Assembly (NCBI GenBank): GCA_964461135.1
Contig: CAYWTB010000119.1
Coordinates: 1-12,544, forward strand
Source: RQOF01 sp964461135
Lineage (GTDB): Bacteria; Calditrichota; Calditrichia; RBG-13-44-9
Length of the DNA stretch: 12,544 nt
Direction of reading: 5' to 3'
The notes below the pieces were generated by a model, which saw only the letters and a program-made list of their open reading frames with translations, was not told where the DNA came from and made no database searches. A program made the translations under genes and the position numbers. This document shows positions 1-7,900 of the stretch, piece by piece; within the stretch, counting starts at the first letter, position 1, and each line of letters begins with the position of its first letter.

Positions 1-18
1 GTTAGCTAGGGTAAAATC

Positions 19-1230
19 CTAAAAAATGCCTATAACTGTCGAAGATGGGTTAAAGTAGGTATTTCCCAGCAGATATCCGGGCAACTGGATATAGCCTTCC
101 GGGTCCAGCATGATTTTATCGGCAACACTTGCCAGATGATAGGTGGTCATATGGGCTCTATCGATAAAAATGACCACTTTTTTCCCTTTTTTCCGGGCTT
201 TTTTTAAGGTTTCCCGGATTTCCCAGGCATTCTCCGGCAGAATTCGGGCGGATGAGAGGCTGAGGGCGATGATGCTCACACGCGGATCCGCTGCTGCCGC
301 CCGGATGCCCTGTAAAGTCTGCAGAAGGGGGTGAGATGCATCATCAAACAGAATATATTTATGATAGGTAACCGTTCCGGTGAGACTTTTCCTGAAATAA
401 CGCCGGTCTTTCTGGATCAGTTGCGGCAGGAAGCTTGGCTGAGAAGCCCCGGCCCGCACCATGTAGCTGTTGAATTGACGATTTTGATCATCATTGTAGT
501 GAAACAGACCTGAAGCCCCGGTTTTTCCCAGATTCAGCAGGATTCCGACCGTAAACGCTCCGCCGTTAAAATAACGGGCACTCACTGCCACACCTTCCAG
601 CATGGTGACAATGGCCCCGGTACTCCAGCTGGCATCCTGGATTTCCTGCGGTTTTTGTAATACACCATCGCCAAAAATGGTCACACGGTCTGTGCCCAGC
701 GGTCTTATTCCAATATCAATTATACCTTCCTTGTTGCGGTTTTCCAGAGACCAGTTTCCCAGCAGGCCGATGGATAAATAGCGGGAAGGTCGAGTGATCA
801 GGCCGGTGGTGAGCAATTTTTTATATCCCGCAGAAATGGGCTCACCGCTTGTCCAGCCGTAACCGATTCCCAAAGACAGTTCTTGCGTGCCAAAGCCGGA
901 AGCCAGATGGTATTCCCTGCTCTGGTTTCCTTTGGGCATTTTGCGGTTATATACACCGAATCCCAGCCCCTTCACTCCCGTAAAAAGTCCCCACTCTCCG
1001 GATAGCGATGCTTCCTGTGCCTCATTATTCCAGTAAAAGCGGGTTTCAAAGCGGTGAATCAGGTTGAGATTTGCCGGTTGAACAAACCCCACCAGACCAT
1101 CCATATAGGTGCTAGCAGGAGTCGGCAGGAAATTATAACGCAGATGATAATCTGTCCAGGTCTGTGATGGTGCGGATTGGTTTAACATTATCAGCAGAAC
1201 TATAGTGCAAAATCCCGACACATATCTCAT
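19..1230 (-). CDS. SppA-like (peptidase S49) exported protein, apparently truncated
   Basis: The 403-residue protein begins with a signal peptide-like segment (hydrophobic residues about 8-20). Residues about 24-250 are rich in Gly and aromatic residues in alternating short strands, like an outer-membrane beta structure. From about residue 285 to 395 it resembles the N-terminal S49 domain of long-form SppA (signal peptide peptidase, which degrades cleaved signal peptides). The resemblance covers the LQGIRAAAADPRV stretch, the KKGKKVVIF strand, and YHLASVADKIMLDP followed by GYLLGNTYF. In SppA the next segment carries the catalytic lysine (YKSA motif) and later the catalytic serine. Here a TAG ends the frame about 15 residues after that point, so neither catalytic residue is encoded. 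The start is supported by GGAGA at 1237-1241, six bases upstream of the ATG. The gene may be frameshifted, truncated, or continued in another frame outside the window. SppA relationship fairly sure; activity doubtful. Confidence 0.7.
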   Translation of the reverse strand: MRYVSGFCTIVLLIMLNQSAPSQTWTDYHLRYNFLPTPASTYMDGLVGFVQPANLNLIHRFETRFYWNNEAQEASLSGEWGLFTGVKGLGFGVYNRKMPKGNQSREYHLASGFGTQELSLGIGYGWTSGEPISAGYKKLLTTGLITRPSRYLSIGLLGNWSLENRNKEGIIDIGIRPLGTDRVTIFGDGVLQKPQEIQDASWSTGAIVTMLEGVAVSARYFNGGAFTVGILLNLGKTGASGLFHYNDDQNRQFNSYMVRAGASQPSFLPQLIQKDRRYFRKSLTGTVTYHKYILFDDASHPLLQTLQGIRAAAADPRVSIIALSLSSARILPENAWEIRETLKKARKKGKKVVIFIDRAHMTTYHLASVADKIMLDPEGYIQLPGYLLGNTYFNPSSTVIGIF

Positions 1231-1277
1231 AATTTCTCTCCGGATTAAGTTTTGATTGCCTCATGAAAAGCAGGTTC

Positions 1278-1306
1278 CAGTATACCGTCATAATACGGGA
1301 TACCTG
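1278..1306. promoter_or_regulatory. Imperfect palindrome over a possible -10 box upstream of the SppA-like gene
   Basis: TATACCGT (1281-1288) faces ACGGGATA (1295-1302) across the 6-base spacer CATAAT, with one A-G mismatch. The pairing extends by CAG (1278-1280) against CTG (1304-1306) with one bulged C. On the minus strand the left part reads TATACT (1279-1284), a good sigma70-type -10 box about 50 bases upstream of the SppA-like start, but no convincing -35 lies 16-18 bases upstream. It could be an operator, an RNA hairpin in the leader, or chance. Confidence 0.22.
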
Positions 1307-1498
1307 TCATTTTAAAAATTCGCACATTTTCCGTCATTTTTCTTAAGAATCATTGAATTCCAGTCTTGTTATTTTCTAAGATGCAAAATAATTTTAATAA
1401 TTACAACAGTTCAGCACAGCTATTTATAAAAAATAATTTTCTTGATATTTCTATCACATTATTATAACTTTTTTAGCGTTTTAATGCGGAAAATATTA

Positions 1499-2566
1499 AT
1501 GATTAAAAGTATTGATTGGACAGGGAATTCGTTGAAAATTATTGACCAGACGGAGTTACCTGCCCGGCTTATTTATAAAGAGTTGCATCATATTGAAGAG
1601 GTCTTTGAAGCTATACAGAAATTAAGAGTTCGGGGAGCGCCTGCCCTGGGCGTGGCGGGAGTATTCGGTTTATACCTGGGTTTAAAGGACAGCGGTTTCC
1701 GGGAGGGCGAGGAGATTCTTCTGCGGGCAAAAGAACTGGCTGCTTATCTTTCCAAAGCCAGACCTACCGCAGTGAATCTTCAGTGGGCCCTGCATTCTGT
1801 TATTAATAAATTTTCGCATTCAGAAAAAACCGCAGATCAGAGGATTGAGGCTTTTCTTCGTGCCGCTCAGGATATTCAGAGAGATGATCAGGAGCGCTGT
1901 GACCGAATCGGCCGACATGGAGCTTCCCTGCTGGAGGATGGCATGACGGTTCTGACTCACTGTAACACCGGGTCTCTGGCAACGGCGGGAATCGGAACAG
2001 CCTTTGGTATTCTTTATACCGCACATCAGCAGGGAAAGAACATACAGGTCTTTGTGGATGAAACACGTCCGCTTCTGCAGGGTGCCCGTTTAACCATGTG
2101 GGAGTTAAAACAAGCCGGAATTCCGGGCATTCTTATTAGTGACAATATGGCCGCTTATGCCATGCTGAAGAAGAATATTGATCTGGTGATTGTAGGCGCA
2201 GACCGCATCGCCTCAAATGGAGATGTCGCCAATAAAATAGGGACATACAGCCTGGCAATTGCCGCCCGGTATCATGATATTCCTTTTTATGTGGCTGCTC
2301 CCCTGTCCACCTTTGACCTGTCGCTTCCCTCGGGGGATTTCATTCCCATAGAGGAACGGGATCCGGAGGAGATAACCCGTATATGGCAGAAACTTTCCAT
2401 TACCGTTGAAGATGCATCTTGCTGGAATCCCGCATTTGACATCACGCCCGCTCACCTTATTCATGGAATTGTAACTGAAGAAGGGATTTTCACTCCCCCA
2501 TTCGAGAAATCGTTTCAAAATTTAAATAAACATAATTATCAAAATCAGGAGGAATACCACTTATGA
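1499..2566 (+). CDS. mtnA: S-methyl-5-thioribose-1-phosphate isomerase (MtnA)
   Basis: The enzyme converts 5-methylthioribose-1-phosphate to 5-methylthioribulose-1-phosphate in the cytosolic methionine salvage pathway. The 355-residue product has the family length and its landmarks. RGAPALGVAG (residues 45-54) binds substrate. THCNTGSLAT (153-162) carries the catalytic cysteine at 155. VGADRIASNGDVANKIGTY (232-250) carries the catalytic aspartate at 235. FDITPAHLI is the usual C-terminal motif. These separate MtnA from the related eIF2B-type regulatory subunits. I chose the ATG at 1499 because MIKSIDW matches the usual family start. The longer readings from ATG 1484 or TTG 1442 would add 5 or 19 unconserved residues. 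No SD is strong here (a weak CGGA at 1487-1490). The gene's TGA overlaps the next gene's ATG, so the two are likely translationally coupled. No other salvage gene is in the window. Confidence 0.95.
   Translation: MIKSIDWTGNSLKIIDQTELPARLIYKELHHIEEVFEAIQKLRVRGAPALGVAGVFGLYLGLKDSGFREGEEILLRAKELAAYLSKARPTAVNLQWALHSVINKFSHSEKTADQRIEAFLRAAQDIQRDDQERCDRIGRHGASLLEDGMTVLTHCNTGSLATAGIGTAFGILYTAHQQGKNIQVFVDETRPLLQGARLTMWELKQAGIPGILISDNMAAYAMLKKNIDLVIVGADRIASNGDVANKIGTYSLAIAARYHDIPFYVAAPLSTFDLSLPSGDFIPIEERDPEEITRIWQKLSITVEDASCWNPAFDITPAHLIHGIVTEEGIFTPPFEKSFQNLNKHNYQNQEEYHL
2547..2552 (+). promoter_or_regulatory. Strong Shine-Dalgarno site inside the end of mtnA
   Basis: AGGAGG, followed by A, lies 10 bases before the ATG at 2563, within the last codons of mtnA. 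It fixes the start of the TPR lipoprotein despite the ATGA overlap and suggests independent re-initiation there. It is one of the best ribosome binding sites in the window. Confidence 0.8.
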
Positions 2567-3678
2567 AAAAGTTGTATGTTATTATGGGAGCGGTCATACT
2601 GCTCGGGCTTCTGCTGCTCACAGGTTGTCGTAACCCCGAAACGGAAGGTGTTGTGATTAACATGCAGCAGGGTTTATATGATAAAGCATACGATCTCGCC
2701 AAGGAAGCTGTAAAGAAATATCCGAACGATCCGGAGGCCTGGTTTTTGCTGGGTGAGTTACACGGACGTAACCAGAAATTCGAAGAAATGAACGAGGCAT
2801 TTGACAAAAGCCTGGCGATATCCCCTAAATTTCAACCGGATATTGAACAGCAGCGCATAAAGTATTTCGCCGAAAATTATAATGATGCACTGAAAAATTA
2901 TTATAATCAGGCCACGAAAAGCGAAGATCCGGTCAAGAGGAAAGAGTTGTTCTGCAAAGCGGCAGAGAAGTTTTTGTATTCACATGAGGTCATGCCAACC
3001 CGGGTTGAGCCATTAACCCCCATGGGCATTTCCTATCTGGAATGCGGTGATACGGCATCAGCAGAAAAGTACATCCTGCAGTCGATTGAGGCGAATCCCA
3101 ATAATGATACCTTAATAGTGGCAGTAGGAGATTTCTATTACCGGGCCAATCAAATTGATAAGGCCGCAGCCATGTACCAAAGAGCACTTAAGGTCAACCC
3201 CAATAACGTTGATGCCATGCTGGCTCTGGGCGAAATTTACACCAAGGAAGAAAAATGGGACAAAGCACTGGAACTTTTTAAGAAGGCTCAGGATCTGCAG
3301 CCCAACAATGCCGCTATTCCTAATAATATAGCCATTATTTTATATAATAATGATAAATATGAGGAAGCCATTCCCTATCTGAAGAAAACTATTGAGCTTG
3401 AATCTGATAATCAGAATGCTTATGAAGTATTGAGTCTGAGTTACATGCAGGGTGCTCAAAAATATAATGACAAGTTTACTGAAACTGAAAATCAGGAATA
3501 TCGGCAGAAAGCTACTGATATGTTCAAGACTGCCCTGCCCTTCCTGCAGGATGCCGTTACCAAATTTCCGGATTCCGCATTGTTATGGAATAATCTGGGA
3601 GTTTGTTATGCCCAGCTGGGGATGAAGGATCAAGCCCAGGAGGCATTTGACAAGCAGAAACAACTGGAAGGAAATTAA
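2563..3678 (+). CDS. TPR-repeat lipoprotein
   Basis: This 371-residue protein starts with two lysines, a hydrophobic stretch and the lipobox LTGC with Cys22 as the predicted lipidated residue, so it should be a membrane-anchored lipoprotein facing the periplasm. Most of the mature part is made of tetratricopeptide repeats, roughly at residues 25-56, 58-90, 149-181, 183-216, 217-250, 251-284 and 338-371. They show the usual W-LG-Y...A...F/Y..AL..P pattern, for example AMLALGEIYTKEEKWDKALE. A less regular, charged stretch with a Tyr-rich part lies at about 100-140, and another insertion at 295-320 interrupts the repeats. TPR arrays bind protein partners; no catalytic domain is visible. The gene overlaps mtnA by 4 bp and ends at a terminator, so the two form an operon. 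The partner and role cannot be told from sequence. Type and location are secure, function unknown. Confidence 0.88.
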   Translation: MKKLYVIMGAVILLGLLLLTGCRNPETEGVVINMQQGLYDKAYDLAKEAVKKYPNDPEAWFLLGELHGRNQKFEEMNEAFDKSLAISPKFQPDIEQQRIKYFAENYNDALKNYYNQATKSEDPVKRKELFCKAAEKFLYSHEVMPTRVEPLTPMGISYLECGDTASAEKYILQSIEANPNNDTLIVAVGDFYYRANQIDKAAAMYQRALKVNPNNVDAMLALGEIYTKEEKWDKALELFKKAQDLQPNNAAIPNNIAIILYNNDKYEEAIPYLKKTIELESDNQNAYEVLSLSYMQGAQKYNDKFTETENQEYRQKATDMFKTALPFLQDAVTKFPDSALLWNNLGVCYAQLGMKDQAQEAFDKQKQLEGN

Positions 3679-3703
3679 CCGTTTAACAGCCCGAATATTA
3701 AAG

Positions 3704-3743
3704 AGAAGCCGGAATCCTCAGGGAATCCGGCTTCTTCGTTTTT
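3704..3743 (+). terminator. Intrinsic terminator of the mtnA-TPR lipoprotein operon
   Basis: AGAAGCCGGA (3704-3713) pairs with TCCGGCTTCT (3726-3735). Inside this, TCC pairs with GGA around the tetraloop TCAG, with one A-A mismatch between the two helices. A T-run at 3739-3743 follows three bases after the stem. It begins 26 bases after the lipoprotein stop codon. The convergent MEMO1-like gene could use the same hairpin from the other side, but there only TCTTT follows, so it would be weaker in that direction. Confidence 0.85.
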
Positions 3744-3789
3744 GGACCCTTGTTTCTCCGGGTTAAGAAAAAAACATTATCCTGTTAAT

Positions 3790-4899
3790 TTATTGTTCCC
3801 GGAAACCAATAGCCACATATCCAACCCAGTGATGAATATCGGCCGGTGCGGTAACTCCCATTCCCAGATCTCCCACCGGTATCGGTGAATCACTGATGCT
3901 GGTCCCATAGCGCAGCATTCGTCCTTCCAGTTCGTTTTTACCACTCAAATTCTGCAGTTCATAGGCGGTCAGTAACCCAACCGGAAGAGAATACCTGCCA
4001 CACCAGGTCCAGGCATATTCTCTGAAATTGTTAATGTCAATGGTATATTCATAAAACCGTTTGATTCTCTGGGGTTCGAGCTGATCGATGAGACATTCGC
4101 TGATAATATTCATGTCATAATTTGTGGCGGCTCGGTATCCTGCGGTGTCCACCCCAAACGGGGCATAATTTTTCCCCCCCCAGTCTTCATCACCATAATG
4201 AACGCAATCATTGGAAATCGCCATGGAATAGTCCGTACCCCACTGCAACTGCCGGTCTTGAGTCAACTCCCGTATGGCCTGAGCCAGTATTTGGCTTATT
4301 TGCTGCATTCGTTCAAAATCCATCGCCGGCACAAGGACCGGAACAATCTGTACATCCCGCTGATAATACTGAAGGAAGGGAAGCAACGCTTCCACCGAAT
4401 GTTCTGTTTGATGCAGGCTGTCATTTACCGTCACCATATCCGCCGGCAGTTTTTGCATAATGTCATTTCGTAAAGTTGAAACCGTTACCAGGCCATAGGG
4501 TCCCTGCCACTGCGTGTATGAGTCAAAGACAAGCTTGTTTTCCACTCCAAAACTTCGTGCCTTGTGGGCAACACCGAAAATAATAATGGCGGGAGTTTTA
4601 AGATTGGACAGAACATAGGTATATATTTCACCGGCATAGCTGTAGTCATCATGAGGACAGATTGCCACCCTCCAGTTTTCTGACGGTGTAATATCCTGGA
4701 TATAGAATGTGTTCTGTCTCTGCTTTCCATATATCCGGTTGATTCTCTGCATGACGGAATCCATCTGCCAGGCATTATGAGCATATCCGACAGTATCCTG
4801 AAACAGTCTGATGCGATCTTCAGAAGCTTTTTCACCTTGCTGCTGGCAGAAAAAAAACGGAGTGGATATGAAAAGGAAGATAAAGAGCCGAATCTTCAT
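3790..4899 (-). CDS. Exported MEMO1-family protein (AmmeMemoRadiSam protein B-like)
   Basis: The 369-residue product belongs to the MEMO1/AmmeMemoRadiSam protein B family, which has an extradiol-dioxygenase-like fold. The hallmark motifs are in order: CPHDDYSYAG (81-90), FGVAHKARSFG (108-118), TEHSVEALLPFLQYY (165-179), SNDCVHYG (229-236) and WCGRYSLPVGLL (299-310). His83, His112, His234 and Cys300 line up with the metal-site residues His49, His81, His192 and Cys244 of human MEMO1. Known relatives bind copper or iron; the bacterial role is not settled. Unlike cytosolic relatives of about 270-300 residues, it starts with a signal peptide (MKIRLF then a hydrophobic run) ending at Cys18. The preceding Phe-Phe-Phe is a poor lipobox, so lipidation is uncertain. 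AGGAA at 4906-4910 supports the start. It lies 37 bp behind addA on the same strand, probably co-transcribed. No AMMECR1 or radical-SAM partner is present. Confidence 0.85.
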   Translation of the reverse strand: MKIRLFIFLFISTPFFFCQQQGEKASEDRIRLFQDTVGYAHNAWQMDSVMQRINRIYGKQRQNTFYIQDITPSENWRVAICPHDDYSYAGEIYTYVLSNLKTPAIIIFGVAHKARSFGVENKLVFDSYTQWQGPYGLVTVSTLRNDIMQKLPADMVTVNDSLHQTEHSVEALLPFLQYYQRDVQIVPVLVPAMDFERMQQISQILAQAIRELTQDRQLQWGTDYSMAISNDCVHYGDEDWGGKNYAPFGVDTAGYRAATNYDMNIISECLIDQLEPQRIKRFYEYTIDINNFREYAWTWCGRYSLPVGLLTAYELQNLSGKNELEGRMLRYGTSISDSPIPVGDLGMGVTAPADIHHWVGYVAIGFREQ

Positions 4900-4936
4900 G
4901 ATCTGTTCCTATTATTGTTTCTTGACTTTCACTACA

Positions 4937-7900
4937 TTATTTTCCCGGACGGGAAGCCGGGTGAAAAATAGCCGATTCCCAGGCGAACAGTTCCTGCATC
5001 AGGGTTTGTATTTCATTGCGGGTACTTTCAGTTTCCAGGCGGTTGAATTCTTTTTTAATCAGTTTCATAGGTTCCAGAAAGTATAGAGAAACAGGAAAGA
5101 TCTGCTGGTCGGGAAATGATCCTGCTAGCAGAAGGGCATATGCCCGCAACTGGAAGTCGTATTTTCGGACCAGGGAATCTGTCTCGCCGGCCGTGATGCG
5201 ATTGGTTTTATAATCCACCACTGCCCATAACCCCTGCCTGTCGTGATACAGCAGGTCAAAAATTCCGCGCAGGGTAAATTCATTTATATACATGTCCAGA
5301 GCATACTCGCTGGATGCGTCCACTGAATGAATTTCGCGGGCGAGAGGTGAATTCCGGAAATTCCGGATGAAAGTTGCCAATGCTTCGTTGAGTTCTTTTT
5401 TATCTACATACTGTGATAGGGGAAAGATGCTGAGTAACTGTCCGATTTTTTTTTCATCCTCCTGAGGCGGCCGCAGGTGAAAATTCTCCAGCAATTTATG
5501 AATAAGTGAACCCCACAGTGCTCCTCCGGGTTCATCGATAAAACTGTCGGTGGTATCCAGCCAGGGAATTTCGCCCTCATTCAGATAATAATGATGAAGA
5601 TACCGCTGGCGATTTTCACGGAAGAGCATCAATTGAGTGACGGTATAGATGTATCCGTCCGGTTTATTATTCAATGGCATCAGATATTTCCTGATTTCGT
5701 CGTTAAGATCCTCCGTGAGCATGGCCGGACCTGACCCTCCGGCATCAACGGCTGTTGCAGATTCGGGCTCCTCGGATATTATGTTCAGGTTTACCTGGAA
5801 AGCAGGTTTATGTATGCTGGTGGATTGCTGAAAGTCGGTAAGATCGCTACCGTTCAGTACCTCATGAGAGGAAAGAAGCCAGTGCAGATATGACGGGATG
5901 GGATAGATGCCGGTTTTTTTCAGGGAGGCGGTCATGAAAAGATGATCCCGAGCGCGGGTAATTGCCACATAAAATAATCTTTTTTCCTCGGCTTCTATTT
6001 TCCGGTGGTCTCTTTCCATGAGAAACTGACAGGCAAACGGTTTGGAAGATAACTGGTGCGCTGAACGATCAAGATCAACCGCAAACCCGTATTTTGAGTC
6101 CAGCAGCAAATTCTTATTGAATTGGAATTTTTTTTCCATAAAGGGAAGAAATACCACAGGGAATTCCATTCCTTTGGCACTATGAAAGGTCAGTATTTTC
6201 ACCTTATCCTGATCTTCCGCCATAATAACGGCTTCTCCCTCACGGGTTTCACCCGAAATTTGCCCCCGCAGGATTTCCAACAGATCTGGCAGCAGGGTTG
6301 AAGAACTCTGTTCAAAATCGTAGATGGTATGAACCAGTTTTTCCAGATTAGCGATTTTTTGATCCCCGTCGTTCTGAGCTTTTAGCAGCGGCCGAAGCTG
6401 GAACTTTTCGATGATATCATCCAGCAGATGACTGAAATTTCCGTTGAGCGCCAGGATGACCCACTGCTGATACAAAGAAATAAATGTGTCTATGCTTTCC
6501 TGCTCTCCCGGGAAAAGGCGGATCTGCTGACCGGAGTCACTCATGAAGCCGGCAAATCCATCATCAAAATATTCCGCCGGGTCACCCCCGCTAAACAGAA
6601 AATCCCGGAATTTGTGTATTTTCATCCAGTAGTCCTTACCAGAGACATGGCTGAGATAAAAAAGACATACATCTGATAGACCTACAAATTGGCTTCGAAG
6701 GACCGTCACCAGGGCAAAATCTTCTTCCGGGTATGCTATGCTTCTTAAAATATAATAAATATCCTGAATTTCCTGTTTCTGGAAAAATCCTGCCCCCTTG
6801 TAGGTCTGGTAAGGGATGTGAAAATTTCTTAGGGTCTGTTCAATTTGGGACAAATGGGTACGTGAACGGATCAGAATTGCGATATCCCCGAAGCGAAGGT
6901 TTTCCGGTCCGTTCCCGTTGGTTTTCCGGGCCCCCGCCGGGCCTTGTTGCTGCACCAGCTGGTTAATGCGTTCTGCCATGCTAACAGCCTGAATTTGTAC
7001 CAGGTCAGGATTATCCCCCTCTTCGCATTTATCCAGAAATAAATCCAGTTCAGGCAGGGTATGGTAATGAGAATATTCCCTCCGGCCGGCTTCCAGTTTC
7101 TGAAAAGGCACATCAAATTCTGATTCCTGTGAAAAAACAAGTTCAAAGGTCAGGTTAAAAAACTGAATCAATTGCAGGGAACTGCGATAATTCTGAGAAA
7201 GCTCGATAATCCCCCGGCGTTCTTCCGCAGTGGTTTTAAGTGGTTCAGGATGATCTTTCAGCTGTATGGGGATATCCCGGGTGTGTTGCAGAGAAATTTT
7301 TTCCATAATATCCTGGAACAAGGCAACATTGGTATTGCGAAATCCGAATATGGACTGCTTGGGATCTCCCACGATGAAAAGACGGTTTGAATCCATGCTT
7401 CCCAGAAGATCGTGGGTCAGCAGGTGTATAATACCGCTCTGAAGCCGGTCTGTATCCTGAAACTCATCCACCAGTATAAAACTGTACTGCTTGCGCAGAT
7501 AATCTCGTATTTCCGGGAATTGCTGCATCACCGCCAGGGTTTTTATTTGAAGATCTTCGAAATCCAGGGCATTAAGGGTTCGTTTGGCATCTTCGGTACG
7601 CTTAAGCAGTTCGTTGACTACTGAAATCATTCCGGAAATCACCTCTGCATACTTATGTTCCGTATTTTCATCCGAAGTCAGAAATTTTTCATGGTATTGT
7701 AAAGCAAGACCGGAGAGGGCTAAAAATAATTTTACTCCCTGCTCTCCCCAGCTTTTTTTCCCTGCCGGTACTGCCGCGTATGCCGATCCATCTGCCCTGG
7801 TGAGAATGGCCATGATACGGGAGGCAGCCAGAACAGAGCTGAATGAAGCGGTTTGATCTGAGAGAAAATTTTGTGTACTGGAAGATAGTTCTTTCTGGAT

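Noticed and set aside
1231..1498. Riboswitch (for example SAM-responsive) upstream of mtnA
   Set aside because: The leader is AT-rich and lacks the conserved helices and core of known SAM riboswitches; there is no terminator hairpin before the start.
1442..1498. Longer mtnA start at TTG 1442 or ATG 1484
   Set aside because: The extra residues are not seen in the family, and the reading from 1499 gives the canonical N-terminus.
1803..2518. Minus-strand open frames inside mtnA
   Set aside because: They lie antisense to a clearly conserved enzyme and show no family motifs; they are shadow frames.
1499..2566. eIF2B-like regulatory subunit
   Set aside because: The Cys155 and Asp235 catalytic motifs are intact, which marks the isomerase.
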